The position numbers and the translations under genes are program-made. Positions 8,717 through 19,674 of a DNA stretch of 64,000 nt are shown piece after piece. The number at the start of each line of letters is the position of its first letter. Within the stretch, counting starts at the first letter, position 1. The stretch is from Aminobacter sp. HY435 (GTDB lineage Bacteria > Pseudomonadota > Alphaproteobacteria > Rhizobiales > Rhizobiaceae): positions 1-64,000 of the forward strand of contig NZ_JANKZL010000010.1 in the NCBI RefSeq assembly GCF_027568395.1, given 5' to 3'. The notes under the pieces are model-generated. The model was not told the DNA's origin, made no database searches, and saw only the letters and a list, made by a program, of their open reading frames with translations.

Positions 8717-9970
8717 ATGCGGAAATATTCGGTTTTTGCCATAGCCAGAGAGGCCATGCGCGGACACAAGGGCTGGGAGGAACAGTGGTCCTCGCCCGAG
8801 CCGAAGAGCGAATACGACGTCATCATCGTCGGCGCCGGCGGCCATGGCCTTGCCACCGCCTATTATCTGGCCAAGGAGCACGGCATCACCAATGTGGCGG
8901 TGCTCGAAAAGGGCTGGCTCGGCGGCGGCAACACCGGCCGCAACACCACCATCATCCGCTCCAACTACCTCTACGACGAATCGGCCGGGATCTACGATCA
9001 CGCGCTCAAGCTTTGGGACGGGCTGTCGCAGGACCTGAACTACAACGTCATGTATTCGCCGCGCGGCGTCATGATGCTGGCCCACAACGTCCACGACGTG
9101 CAGGTGCTCAAGCGCCATATCCATGCCAACCGGCTGAACGGTATCGACAACGAGTGGCTGACGCCGGAAGAAGCCAAGGCGTACTGCCCGCCGCTGAATA
9201 TTTCCGCCGACGCGCGCTACCCGGTCGTCGGGGCGTCGCTGCAGCGGCGCGGCGGCACCGCCCGCCATGATGCGGTTGCCTGGGGCTATGCCCGCGGCGC
9301 TTCCGATCGCGGCGTCCACATCATCCAGAACTGCGAAGTGACCGGCGTGCGCCGCACGGCGGACGGCCGCGTCTCGGGCGTCGAGACCTCGAAGGGCTTC
9401 ATCGGCGCCAAGAAGGTCGGCGTCGTTGCCGCCGGCCACACCTCTGTGATCATGAACATGGCCGGCGTGCGCATGCCGCTCGAAAGCTATCCGCTGCAGG
9501 CGCTGGTGTCGGAGCCGGTCAAGCCGGTGTTCCCCTGCGTGGTCATGTCGAACACAGTGCACGCCTACATCTCGCAGTCCGACAAGGGCGAACTGGTGAT
9601 AGGTGCGGGCACCGACCAGTACATTTCCTATTCGCAGACCGGCGGCCTGCACATCATCAACCACACGCTCGACGCCATCTGCGAGATGTTCCCGATGTTC
9701 ACACGCATGAAGATGCTGCGCTCGTGGGGCGGCATCGTCGACGTCACGCCGGATCGCTCGCCGATCCTGGCCAAGACGCCGGTGCCGGGGCTCTACGTCA
9801 ATTGCGGCTGGGGCACGGGCGGCTTCAAGGCGACGCCTGGATCGGGCAACGTCTTTGCCCACACCATCGCGCGCGACGAGCCGCACCCGATCAACGCGCC
9901 CTTCACCATCGAGCGCTTCCGCACCGGCCGCCTGATCGACGAAGCGGCAGCCGCCGCCGTGGCGCACTGA
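8717..9970 (+). CDS. soxB: Sarcosine oxidase beta subunit
   Basis: A 417-residue subunit of heterotetrameric sarcosine oxidase, which demethylates sarcosine to glycine using FAD and FMN and passes the one-carbon unit to tetrahydrofolate. The Rossmann motif [15 protein letters not shown] is at about 38-52. His184 in [11 protein letters not shown] is the likely counterpart of the histidine that binds FMN covalently. [13 protein letters not shown] and [15 protein letters not shown] are conserved closing motifs. It opens the soxB-D-A-G operon. The ATG at 8717 follows GAGG at a rather long distance, so the exact start is slightly uncertain. Confidence 0.95.
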   Translation: MRKYSVFAIAREAMRGHKGWEEQWSSPEPKSEYDVIIVGAGGHGLATAYYLAKEHGITNVAVLEKGWLGGGNTGRNTTIIRSNYLYDESAGIYDHALKLWDGLSQDLNYNVMYSPRGVMMLAHNVHDVQVLKRHIHANRLNGIDNEWLTPEEAKAYCPPLNISADARYPVVGASLQRRGGTARHDAVAWGYARGASDRGVHIIQNCEVTGVRRTADGRVSGVETSKGFIGAKKVGVVAAGHTSVIMNMAGVRMPLESYPLQALVSEPVKPVFPCVVMSNTVHAYISQSDKGELVIGAGTDQYISYSQTGGLHIINHTLDAICEMFPMFTRMKMLRSWGGIVDVTPDRSPILAKTPVPGLYVNCGWGTGGFKATPGSGNVFAHTIARDEPHPINAPFTIERFRTGRLIDEAAAAAVAH

Positions 9971-9983
9971 GGGTGTAGCGTTC

Positions 9984-10322
9984 GTGACCCGGAAGCAGAA
10001 CATATCCTTTGCTAAAGTCGGATTCGCCGCTCTGGCTGGAATGGGTCTCGTTGCCGTCGTCGGTCCGCTTGCCTTGCACTTCGGCCTAGCAAGTTCAGAA
10101 GATCGGGCTGTTCTCAGCGGTCTATTTTCTTTGCTAGGGGTGTTTACATTTATTTTCCTCGGGTGGTTTGGGGTAATGCCTCGGGCGGGCACGACGATGT
10201 ATCTCCGTGGATATTTTGACTCTCCGCGCTACGCGTACATGCACACTTGGCCATTTTACCGTTTTGTTTTCCTAATCACGGACGACCCAAGGGTTCTTTC
10301 AAGAAAGCAGGGCCGTAATTGA
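9984..10322 (+). CDS. Small membrane protein inserted in the sox operon, function unknown
   Basis: A 112-residue frame from a GTG, 13 bases after soxB. It has two predicted membrane segments (about 12-33 and 43-65) and a basic C-terminal tail after a YFDSPRYAYMHTWPFYRFVF segment. I do not recognise a family. Base composition and codon use are visibly AT-richer than soxB and soxD on either side (runs such as TTTACATTTATTTTCC), and sox operons normally run soxB directly into soxD. An 88-base gap follows. It is probably an acquired gene; it is not known to be part of the oxidase. Confidence 0.55.
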   Translation: MTRKQNISFAKVGFAALAGMGLVAVVGPLALHFGLASSEDRAVLSGLFSLLGVFTFIFLGWFGVMPRAGTTMYLRGYFDSPRYAYMHTWPFYRFVFLITDDPRVLSRKQGRN

Positions 10323-10410
10323 TGTTGTCCGTCTTTACTCTTGCTGATGTTTTGCAACTGAGCTCGCAGTTTATGCCACGCCCTTTCTACAACGCTTCTT
10401 TGAGGTCGAG

Positions 10411-10791
10411 ATGCTGCTGATCCATTGCCCCTATTGCGAGGAAGAGCGCCCCGAGCTCGAATTCCGCAACGCCGGCGAGGCGCATATCGCGCGCTCGACT
10501 AACATCGCCGCCGAGAGCGACGAGGATTTTGAAAAATTCTTCTTCATCCGCTCGAACCCGAAAGGCGTGATCTTCGAACGCTGGCGCCACATCCACGGCT
10601 GCGCGCGTTTCTTCAACGTTGCGCGCGACACCATCACCGACCGCTTCCTGTTGACCTACAAGGCCGGCGAGCCGAAGCCCGACATTGCGACCTTGTCGAG
10701 CGAGGCCGGACCCGCCGCCTGGGCCAACCGCCCACCGGACCAGCTCAACGAGAAGCCCAGGGCAAAACGCTCGACCAAGGGAGAGGCATGA
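10411..10791 (+). CDS. soxD: Sarcosine oxidase delta subunit
   Basis: The 126-residue small subunit of the heterotetrameric oxidase. It carries the structural zinc site Cys6, Cys9, His59 and Cys63 (CPYC at 6-9; HIHGC at 59-63), exactly as in characterised SoxD. The ATG follows GAGGTCGAG. Its stop overlaps the start of soxA by four bases (ATGA), so translation is coupled. Confidence 0.95.
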   Translation: MLLIHCPYCEEERPELEFRNAGEAHIARSTNIAAESDEDFEKFFFIRSNPKGVIFERWRHIHGCARFFNVARDTITDRFLLTYKAGEPKPDIATLSSEAGPAAWANRPPDQLNEKPRAKRSTKGEA

Positions 10792-13776
10792 TGGCCGGTT
10801 CCTACCGCATTTCCGGCCAGGGCCGCCTGACGCCTGCCAAGACAGCGCGCTTCACCTTCGACGGCAAGGCGATGACTGGTCTTGCCGGCGACACCGTCGC
10901 CTCCGCGCTGCTCGCCAATGGCGTGCATCTCGTCGGCCGCTCGTTCAAGTATCATCGTCCGCGCGGCATCCTGTCCGCCGGGGCCGAGGAGCCGAACGCG
11001 TTGGTGACGGTCGAGCGCGACGCCGCCCGCAAGACGCCCAACGTCCGCGCCACCGTGCAGGAACTCTATGACGGACTGACGGTCAACTCGCAGAACCGCT
11101 GGCCCTCGCTCTCCTTCGATGTCGGCGCGGTCAACGACCTCGCCTCGCCGTTCTTCTCGGCCGGCTTCTACTACAAGACCTTCATGTGGCCGAAGGCGGC
11201 CTGGCACAAGTTCTACGAGCCCAACATCCGGGCGGCTGCCGGCCTCGGCGTTGCGCCCGATCAGCCCGATCCCGATCATTACGCGGCGCATTACGCGCAT
11301 TGCGAGGTGCTGGTTCTCGGCGGCGGCGCTGCCGGTATCGCCGCGGCGCTGGCCGCCGCCGAGACCGGTGTGCGCGTCATCCTCTGCGACGAGCAGGCCG
11401 AATTCGGCGGTGCGCTGCGCTTCGAAAAGGGTGCCGTGATCGACGGCCAGGACGGCTGGAGCTGGGCGCAAGGTGCGGTGGCGACACTCGCGGCGATGGA
11501 CAATGTGACGGTGCTGTCGCGCACCACCGCCTTCGGCTACTACGCCCAGAACTTCGTCGGTCTCGTCGAGCGCGTCACCGACCATCTGGCGCGTCCCGGC
11601 CGCGACGAGCCGCGCGAGCGGCTTTGGCAGGTCCGCGCCAAGCGCGTGGTCATCGCCACCGGCGCGATCGAGCGCCACATGGTGTTCGCCAACAACGACC
11701 GGCCGGGTGTCATGCTGGCCTCCGCCGCGCGCACCTTCCTCAATCACTACGGCGTCGTCGTCGGCAAGAACGTTGGCGTCTACACCGCCAACGACAGCGC
11801 TTATGCCGCCGCAATCGACCTCAAGAAGGCGGGCGTCGGCGTCGCCGCCATCGTCGACCTGCGCGATAACCCGGCCGGCCCACTCGTCGACGAGGCACGC
11901 GCGCTCGGCATCGAGGTCAATCATGGCCGCGCCGTCACCAGCGCCAATGGCAGCCAGCGCATCAAGTCGATGACCGTGCAGGCCAAGGGCGGCGGTGCCG
12001 AACGCACCATCGCCGTCGACGCGCTCCTGATGTCGGCAGGCTGGACGCCGTCGGTGCACATGTTCTCGCAGTCGCGCGGCAAGGTCGCCTTCGACGACGC
12101 CACCAAGCGCTTCCTGCCCGGCACCTACGCCCAGGATTGCGTCTCGATCGGTGCGTGCAACGGCTCCGACTCGCTTGAGGATACCGTCGCGCAGGCGCTC
12201 GAGGCGGGTGCCAATGCCGCCCGCGACGCTGGTGCCAAGTCGTCCAAGGGCGTGGCGCTGAAGGTCGAGGCCTCCGAAGGCTGGACCGGCGGCATGCTCG
12301 GCGCCGGGCCGGGTGCCGGTGCCGGCACCACGGTCAAGGCCTTCGTCGACTTCCAGAACGACGTCACCGCCAAGGACATCCGCCAGGCGGTTCATGAAGG
12401 CATGCGCTCGATCGAGCACATCAAGCGCTTCACCACCAATGGCATGGCCACCGACCAGGGCAAGACCTCCAACATGCACGGTCTCGCCATCGCGGCCGAA
12501 GCACTGGACAAGCAGATTCCGCAGGTCGGCCTCACCACGTTCCGCGCGCCCTACACGCCGGTCACCTTCGGTGCCATCGTCAATCACGCCCGCCACGGCC
12601 TGTTCGACCCGACGCGCAAGACCCCGACCCACAGCTGGGCCGAGAGCCATGGTGCGGTGTTCGAGGATGTCGGCCAGTGGAAGCGCGCCTGGTATTTTCC
12701 GCGCGCGGGCGAAGACATGCACGCCGCCGTCGACCGTGAATGCGTCACCGTGCGCAAATCGGCCGGCCTGTTCGATGCCTCCACCCTCGGCAAGATCGAG
12801 GTCGTCGGCCCGGACGCCGCGAAGTTCATGGAACTGCTCTACACCAATCCGTGGGAGAAGCTCGAAGTCGGCCGCTGCCGCTATGGCATCATGCTGCGCG
12901 AGGACGGTTTTATCTATGACGACGGTGTGGTCGGCCGGCTGGCGGCGGATCGCTTTCACGTCACCACCACGACCGGTGGTGCAGCCCGCGTGATGAACCA
13001 CATGGAGGACTATCTCCAGACCGAGTTCCCCAATCTCGACGTCTGGCTGACCTCGATCTCCGAGCACTGGGCGGTCATCGCCGTCCAAGGCCCCAACTCG
13101 CGAAAAATCATCGAGCCGCTGGTCGAGGGCATCGACATGTCCGACGAGGCCATGCCGCATATGTCGGTGCGTGAGGGCAAAATCTGCGGCGTACCGACCC
13201 GGCTGTTCCGCATGTCGTTCACCGGCGACCGCGGCTTCGAGGTCAACGTGCCTGCCGACTACGGGCGCGCCGTCTGGGAAGCTTTGTGGGCCGAGGGCCA
13301 GAAGCATGGCGCCTGTGCCTATGGCACCGAGGCGATGCACGTGCTGCGCGCCGAGAAGGGCTACATCATCGTCGGCCAGGATACCGACGGCACAGTCACG
13401 CCCAATGACGCCGGCCTCGACTGGGCCGTCGGCAAGAAGAAGACCGACTTCGTCGGCATTCGCGGCATGATGCGCCCCGACCTACTGGCCAAGGGCCGCA
13501 AGCAGCTTGTCGGCCTCAAGACCAAGGATCCGCGCACTGTGCTCGAAGAGGGCGCGCAGATCGTCGAGAACCCCAAGCAGGCAATCCCGATGAAGATGAT
13601 CGGCCATGTCACGTCGAGCTACTGGTCGGCCAATTGCGACCGTTCGATCGCCTTGGCGCTGGTGGCAGGCGGGCGCGACCGGCTCGGCGAGACGCTCTAT
13701 GTGCCGATGCCGGATGGCGTCATCGAAGTGGAAGTCACCGGTGCCGTGTTCTTCGACGAAAAGGGAGACCGCCTCA

Positions 13777-13784
<8 letters not shown>
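10788..13784 (+). CDS. soxA: Sarcosine oxidase alpha subunit
   Basis: A 998-residue subunit, the normal full length. From the N-terminus it has a 2Fe-2S-like SoxA N domain (GRSFKYHRPRGILSAG), a pyridine-nucleotide oxidoreductase domain with the NAD-binding motif VLGGGAAGIAAALAAAE at about residue 176, the SoxA A3 linker, then a folate-binding aminomethyltransferase (GcvT-like) half with RKSAGLFDASTLGKIEV and a GcvT C-terminal domain. It accepts the methylene group onto tetrahydrofolate. It overlaps soxD by four bases and soxG by eight. Confidence 0.95.
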
Positions 13785-14584
<800 letters not shown>

Positions 14585-14588
14585 AGTA

Positions 14589-14630
14589 ATTCCACGAAAC
14601 GTGTGATGCGGTTTTCCGTTCGGACTGGCG
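14589..14630. repeat. Dispersed repeat, family C (copy 2)
   Basis: This intergenic stretch, ATTCCACGAAACGTGTGATG then CGGTTTTCCGTTCGG, is a slightly diverged copy of the element at 5051-5095, in the other orientation. It lies just past the stop codon of the small LDEGLED gene. Confidence 0.7.
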
Positions 14631-14689
14631 TCAGGACAAGAAGATAGAGCGTTTTTGCGATTCGCAGGAAAGCGAAACCTCAGCTCGGG

Positions 14690-14730
14690 AAACAAGGCAG
14701 GCCGCCCCGAAAGGGCGGCCTGCCTTGTTT
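14690..14730. terminator. Strong hairpin terminator between convergent genes
   Basis: A perfect inverted repeat with 18-base arms (14690-14707 and 14713-14730) and a five-base loop. The outer ends are AAACAAGG and CCTTGTTT, so the stem ends in a short U run in both directions. It lies between the plus-strand gene ending at 14584 and the minus-strand gene ending at 14761, and fits a bidirectional intrinsic terminator. Confidence 0.8.
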
Positions 14731-14760
14731 GAAGCGCGCGGCCGGGTGATCCGGTGCGGT

Positions 14761-15009
14761 TCAGTTGAATGTCGGCATGATCCAGGGATCGATGCCGATG
14801 CCCAGGCGCGGCTTCTGGTCGCCAATCGAGTTGGTGGTCGCAGGGGGCTTGTCCTGGCTGATCGATCCCGTTGGCGTGCAGTCGAGCTTCTGCTTCATTG
14901 TCTGCGTGCAGGCGGCAGGGGCGCGCGGCTTGGCCCCCTGAGCGTCTTTTGCCATTGCAAAACCGGTCGCGGCGATCACGGTCGCCAGTGCCAAAACTGT
15001 CCGTTTCAT
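14761..15009 (-). CDS. Small secreted protein of unknown function
   Basis: An 82-residue frame with a Sec signal peptide (MKRTVLALATVIAATGFAMA) and a mature part of about 60 residues with two cysteines (ACTQTMKQKLDC), rich in Pro, Thr and Lys. I do not recognise a family. Three ATGs occur in tandem (15015, 15012, 15009). GGAG directly abuts the first, so the third, with a six-base spacing, is the likely start. The upstream region has two matching palindromes bracketing a promoter, so the gene is probably under tight repression. Confidence 0.65.
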   Translation of the reverse strand: MKRTVLALATVIAATGFAMAKDAQGAKPRAPAACTQTMKQKLDCTPTGSISQDKPPATTNSIGDQKPRLGIGIDPWIMPTFN

Positions 15010-15030
15010 CATCATCTCCGTAAGGTTTTG

Positions 15031-15103
15031 CCGTACACGTACGGACCGCCTTACAAATACGGCCGCACCATGCGCTCTGCAAGATGATTTCGTACGCGTA
15101 CGG
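15031..15103 (-). promoter_or_regulatory. Promoter bracketed by two matching palindromic operators
   Basis: On the minus strand TTGCAG and TATTTG stand 17 bases apart, a plausible sigma-70-type promoter for the secreted-protein gene. The palindrome CGTACGCGTACG (15091-15102, perfect) lies just upstream of the -35. The near-perfect CCGTACACGTACGG (15031-15044) lies just downstream of the -10. The shared core is CGTACRCGTACG and the centres are about 59 bases apart, close to whole helical turns. The size and symmetry suit a TetR-type repressor, and a TetR gene lies next door. Confidence 0.6.
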
Positions 15104-15157
15104 AGTTTTCGTTTTTGTCAGGCACTGAGAGGCACTAAAGATGCCCGTGGGCAGTTG

Positions 15158-15802
15158 CTAGCAGCTGCCGGGTTGGTCGGTGAGCGGGGCGGTCTCGCCG
15201 TTGGCCAGTCCGGCCAGGGCAAGGTCGCCGACCCGCATCACATAGGCTTTCGGATCGCCGAACGGATAGAACGGGAAGGTGATGAGCAGCGAGATTGCGC
15301 CGTGCGCAACGGTCCAGAGCGCCGTCGCGATGGCGCGCGCGTCGCCCTTCAACCTGCCTGCCGCGATGCAGGCTTCCACACGTTCGACGATGATCCGGAA
15401 CGCCGGGTTCTCGCGTTCCATCTGTGCAAAGGTTTCTTTTGCCGGGTGCTTCGGTTTTTCGGTCATGAACACCGTCCGGTATTCATTCGGGTTGCCGAGG
15501 CCGAATTCGGCATATTCCGACAGCGCCGCCCGGACCGCGTCGAGGGGATCGGCGGGCTGGTTCTGCCGCATGCGCCTGGCCAGATCGACAAAGGCGTCCT
15601 CGGCGAGCGCCATCAGGATCTCGTGCTTGTCGGCGAAGTAGGAGTAAACCGACATCGGCGCGTAGCCGACCCTGGTGGCGAGCTTGCGGATGGTCAGCCC
15701 GTCATAGCCTTCCTCGCGCACCAGCGCATGGGCTGCTGCCACCAGTTCGGCCCGGAGTTCGGCCTTCTGGAGTTCACGTCGGCTTGCAGCGCTGCTCGGC
15801 AA
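15158..15802 (-). CDS. TetR/AcrR-family transcriptional regulator
   Basis: A 214-residue repressor. The N-terminal helix-turn-helix reads LTIRKLATRVGYAPMSVYSYF, the TetR signature, with the remainder a helical ligand domain of the WHG/TetR_C type (NPNEYRTVFMTEKP). The start is a TTG (15800-15802) with GCGGA upstream; the exact start is not certain. It precedes the palindrome-controlled small gene on the same strand and follows MaoC, so it may govern either or both. The inducer is unknown. Confidence 0.85.
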   Translation of the reverse strand: MPSSAASRRELQKAELRAELVAAAHALVREEGYDGLTIRKLATRVGYAPMSVYSYFADKHEILMALAEDAFVDLARRMRQNQPADPLDAVRAALSEYAEFGLGNPNEYRTVFMTEKPKHPAKETFAQMERENPAFRIIVERVEACIAAGRLKGDARAIATALWTVAHGAISLLITFPFYPFGDPKAYVMRVGDLALAGLANGETAPLTDQPGSC

Positions 15803-15926
15803 TTTTTCCGCCTGCTTGACTTTCTCTCACTCGAAGCCGGCGACTTTATACGCGGCCCCAAGATGCGGCAAGGCGAGCGTCCTAGTCCATCAGGGCTAGG
15901 CCGCGGGATGGCTGTCGCCGAGTTGT

Positions 15927-16412
15927 TCAGGCAGTTTCGCGCTTGGGCTCTACGAAGGTCATCGTCAGCCAGCGTGCCGTCAGGGCCGGCTTCTTGGAGT
16001 TCTCGATCTCGATCGTCACCTCGTGCGTCGCCTGAATCCAGCCCGACGGGCGGATCTTGAGGCTGGACAGCACAAAGCGGGTGCGGATGCGCGAGCCGGT
16101 CTTCACCGGAGCCACGAATTTGAGCTCCTCGAAGCCTTGGTTGATGCCCATGCTGCCGCCGTCGACCGACGGCAAGGTGTCGAAGGTCATCGCCGACAGC
16201 AGCGACAGGGTGAGGAAACCGTGCGCGATGGTGCCGCCGAAAGGCGTTTCGGCAGCGGCGCGTTTGGGATCGCAATGGATGAACTGATGATCGTCGGTGG
16301 CGTCCGCAAACTGGTCGATCATCGTCTGCGTGACTGTACGCCACGGCGAAACGCCGATCTCCTTGCCGATGCTGGCCTGAAGTTCGTCGAGCGTGATCGA
16401 ATTCACGGCCAT
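15927..16412 (-). CDS. MaoC-like dehydratase (hot-dog fold enoyl-CoA hydratase)
   Basis: A 161-residue single hot-dog domain. The catalytic pair of (R)-specific enoyl-CoA hydratases, Asp-x4-His, is present at Asp41 and His46 (ATDDHQFIHCD), and the second motif GGTIAHGFLTLSL is at 59-71. It hydrates trans-2-enoyl-CoA to (R)-3-hydroxyacyl-CoA or acts on a related acyl-CoA. It lies upstream of, and in the same direction as, the TetR gene with about 125 bases between. No polyhydroxyalkanoate genes are nearby, so the pathway is open. Confidence 0.87.
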   Translation of the reverse strand: MAVNSITLDELQASIGKEIGVSPWRTVTQTMIDQFADATDDHQFIHCDPKRAAAETPFGGTIAHGFLTLSLLSAMTFDTLPSVDGGSMGINQGFEELKFVAPVKTGSRIRTRFVLSSLKIRPSGWIQATHEVTIEIENSKKPALTARWLTMTFVEPKRETA

Positions 16413-16531
16413 GCTTGCCCGTCCTGAATTAGAAAAATTGCCAATCGGGACGACTGATACAGAAACCCGTTGCCGATGTCATCGTTTGCGGCGGCAAAAC
16501 CGGCGCAGATCGACCACTAATAGACCGGAAG

Positions 16532-19500
16532 CTACTCGGCAGGTTCCACGCCAGCATAGGCGGCTTCTTCGAGCTCGCGCTTCAGGCGGCTTTCTTCCGC
16601 GATCTTGGGCGTGATGAAGCGACCGAGCAGCAGGTAGGCGACGGGCGTCAGGAACAGCGTCGAGACCGTCGCGAGGCCCAGGCCGCCGACGATCACCCAA
16701 CCGAGAGCGATGCGCGCTTCGGCGCCGGCGCCCTGCGCCAGAACCAGGGGCACGCCGCCCAGCACCGTACAGATCATCGTCATCATCACGGGCCGAAGGC
16801 GGATCGTCGCCGCATCCTCGATCGCCTGGCGCACGCCGAGGCCGCGGTCACGCAACTGGTTGGCGAATTCGACGACCAGGATGCCGTTCTTGGCCATCAC
16901 GCCGACCAGCAGCACCAGGCCGATCTGGCTGTAGGCGTTGAGCGAGGTGCCGGTCAGGATCAGCGCGAAGACGGCGCAGGCGAGGCCCAGCGGCACGGTC
17001 GCCATGATGATGATGGCGCTGACGAAGCTTTCGAACTGCGCGGCAAGGACAAGCAGGATGATGACGATGGCGAAGCCGAAGATGGTCAGCATGCTGCTGC
17101 CGGTTTCGTTGAGCGTCGCAGCTTCCGCCAGCGGCAACAGGCGGCTGCCGGCCGGCAGCACAGGGGCTGCGATCTCCTCGACCCTGGTCAGGGCGTCGCC
17201 CAGCGCGAAGTCGTCGGCAAGGTTTGCGGTGATCGCCACCGAGCGCTGCTGCTGCTCGCGCGACAGCGACGGCGGCACGGCGCGTTCGCTGAGCGATGCG
17301 ATCGTCGAAACCGGCACGAAGCGGCCGTCGCCGGTGCGGATGAAGACGTTTTCGAGATCGGTGGAATCGTTGATCGGACTGGTGGTCGAGACGAGCTTCA
17401 CGTCGTAGCTGCGGTCCTCGATGAAGACGCTGGCGATCTTGCGGCCGTCGAGCATCGCCTGCAGCGCCGGCGACAGGCCGGTGATGTCGATGCCGAGATC
17501 GGAGGCGCGGTCGCGGTCGACGGTCACGAAAAGCTGCGGCTGGTTGGCGTCGGTGCTGAGGCGCGGCTGCCGGAAGCGCGGGTCCTTCTCCATCTCGGCC
17601 AGCACCTTGGCGGCGGCGACGCCGAGATCGGCATAGCTGTTGCCCACGAGCGCGAACTGCAGGCCGTTGCCGGCGCCGCGAATGCCCAGGCTATTGGCCT
17701 GGCCGACGGTGGTGCGGACGCCGGGCACCTGGCTGGTGCGAGAGGTGATGTCGGCGGCGATCTGCTGCTGGGTGCGTGTGCGTTCGCTCCACGGCGCCAG
17801 CGACAGAACCATGAAGCCGCTGTTGTTGTTGTTGCCGATGCCGGCGCTGACGAAGGTGCTCTCGATTTCTCCCGACTTGCGCAGCGGTTCGATCAAGCCC
17901 TCGATCAGGCGTAACTGAGAGGCGGTGTAGTCGAGACTGACACCTTGCGGCGCCGAGACACGCAGCATCACCATCGCGCGGTCTTCGGTCGGCGTCAGTT
18001 CCTGGCGCACCGAACCGAAGGCGACATAAGCAGCGCCGGCAAACAGCACCGACACCAGGATCACGATCAGCGGGGCGTTGAGGCAGGCAATCAGGCAGCG
18101 CTTGTAGATTGCGGCGAGCCTGGTTCCGAGCTTGCCGAGAATGCCGGAATGCGAGTGCTCGATGGCCTTTTCGGTCAGCATGCGCGAGGCAAGCATCGGG
18201 CACAGCGACAAGGCGACGATCGACGACAGGAGCACCGCCATTGCCAGCACGAAACCGAACTCGCGGAACAGGCCGCCGGTTTGGCCGGGCAGGAAGGAAA
18301 TCGGGATGAAGACCGCAGCAAGAGTGGCTGTCGTCGCGACCACCGCGAAGAATACTTCCTGCGTGCCAAGCACCGCTGCGGCGCGCGGCCCCATGCCCTC
18401 GTTGCGGCGGCGCACGATGTTTTCGAGCACGACGATGGCGTCGTCGACGACGAGGCCCGTCGCCAGCACCAGCGCCAGCAGGGTCAGGATGTTGATGGAG
18501 AAGCCGGCGAGATAAATGCCGGCGATGGTGCCGATCAGCGCCACAGGCATGGCGAAACCGGGAATCAGCGTGGCGCGCCAATCCTGCAGGAACACGTAGA
18601 TGACCAGAAGCACGATCGTCACCGACAGGACGAGCGCGATTTCGACTTCGTGGATTGCACCCTGGACGAAGGTGGCGTCGTCGGAAGTCACGCGAATGGT
18701 CATGCCCTCGGGCAGCGTGGGCTGGATCTTCTCGACGGCGGCGCGAACGCCCTTGGAGATGTCGAGGGTGCTCGACTGCGCCTGGCGCACGATCCCGATG
18801 CCGATGCCGGTCTTGCCGTCGGAGCGCAGCGAGGTCGAGCCGGGGTCGCCGCCCAGCGTCACTTTGGCAACGTCGCCGAGCCGGGTCTTGCCGTTGATGA
18901 TGATGCTCTCGAAGGCTTCGGGCGTTGTCACCGCCGCGCTGGCCCGGACGATCAGGTCCTGGCTGCCGGCTGTCAGCGAACCTGCCGGCGCGTCGAAGGA
19001 GACGCTCGCCAGCGCATTGGAAAGGTCGGCGAGGGTCAGGCCCAGACTGGCGACCCGTGCCTGGTCGATGTCGACGCGGAAGACCTTGGCGCGGTCGCCA
19101 TAGGTCTGGACGTCGGCGACGCCATCGACTGCGGCCAGCGTATCCACGACCTGATCCTCGACCAGGATGGTCATGTCCTCGACCGGCATCGTGTCCGAGG
19201 TGACCGCCAGCCGCATCACCGCGTCGGCATTGGCGTCGGCCTTGACGATGCGCGGCGCATCGGCGTCGTCGGGCAGGGAGTTGGTCACGCGTCCGACGGC
19301 ATCGCGCATGTCGGATGCGGCGACGTTGAGGTCGACGCCGTCGTTGAATTCGACGGTCACGCGGCTGTTGCCGTAGGACGAGCTCGACGAAATCGACTTG
19401 ACGCCGGTGACGCGCGCGACGGCGCCCTCGACGACGGCCGTTACCTCGCGGTCGACGATTTCGGCGGCAGCGTCGGAATATCTGGTGGATACCGTGATGA

Positions 19501-19660
19501 CCGGCCGGTCGACGTCAGGCAGTTCGCGCACCTCGACGCCGTACCATGCGGCAAGGCCGGCAACGACGATCAGCGTGTTGATGACCAAGGCGAGTACCGG
19601 ACGGCGTACGAAGAGTGCCGTGATGCCTTTTTCGGCGTTGTCGTTCTGGACGGTGCTCAT
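16532..19660 (-). CDS. RND-family multidrug efflux permease
   Basis: A 1042-residue inner-membrane pump of the HAE-1 (AcrB/MexF) type, driven by the proton gradient. The sequence opens with the N-terminal helix (FVRRPVLALVINTLIVVAG), repeats the two-fold RND plan, and contains the proton-relay motif GLVVDDAIVVLENI in helix 4 and GVMAKNGILVVEFANQLRD in the second half. Homology starts at the ATG at 19658-19660; the open frame upstream overlaps the adaptor gene and is not coding. It follows the adaptor by 14 bases. No outer-membrane channel gene is adjacent. Confidence 0.93.
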   Translation of the reverse strand: MSTVQNDNAEKGITALFVRRPVLALVINTLIVVAGLAAWYGVEVRELPDVDRPVITVSTRYSDAAAEIVDREVTAVVEGAVARVTGVKSISSSSSYGNSRVTVEFNDGVDLNVAASDMRDAVGRVTNSLPDDADAPRIVKADANADAVMRLAVTSDTMPVEDMTILVEDQVVDTLAAVDGVADVQTYGDRAKVFRVDIDQARVASLGLTLADLSNALASVSFDAPAGSLTAGSQDLIVRASAAVTTPEAFESIIINGKTRLGDVAKVTLGGDPGSTSLRSDGKTGIGIGIVRQAQSSTLDISKGVRAAVEKIQPTLPEGMTIRVTSDDATFVQGAIHEVEIALVLSVTIVLLVIYVFLQDWRATLIPGFAMPVALIGTIAGIYLAGFSINILTLLALVLATGLVVDDAIVVLENIVRRRNEGMGPRAAAVLGTQEVFFAVVATTATLAAVFIPISFLPGQTGGLFREFGFVLAMAVLLSSIVALSLCPMLASRMLTEKAIEHSHSGILGKLGTRLAAIYKRCLIACLNAPLIVILVSVLFAGAAYVAFGSVRQELTPTEDRAMVMLRVSAPQGVSLDYTASQLRLIEGLIEPLRKSGEIESTFVSAGIGNNNNSGFMVLSLAPWSERTRTQQQIAADITSRTSQVPGVRTTVGQANSLGIRGAGNGLQFALVGNSYADLGVAAAKVLAEMEKDPRFRQPRLSTDANQPQLFVTVDRDRASDLGIDITGLSPALQAMLDGRKIASVFIEDRSYDVKLVSTTSPINDSTDLENVFIRTGDGRFVPVSTIASLSERAVPPSLSREQQQRSVAITANLADDFALGDALTRVEEIAAPVLPAGSRLLPLAEAATLNETGSSMLTIFGFAIVIILLVLAAQFESFVSAIIIMATVPLGLACAVFALILTGTSLNAYSQIGLVLLVGVMAKNGILVVEFANQLRDRGLGVRQAIEDAATIRLRPVMMTMICTVLGGVPLVLAQGAGAEARIALGWVIVGGLGLATVSTLFLTPVAYLLLGRFITPKIAEESRLKRELEEAAYAGVEPAE

Positions 19661-19674
19661 CGTCGGGTTCCCGC

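Noticed and set aside
10656-13340. Long minus-strand open frame opposite soxA/soxD
   Set aside because: It is the third-position shadow of high-GC coding sequence; soxA on the other strand has full-length family homology and operon overlaps.
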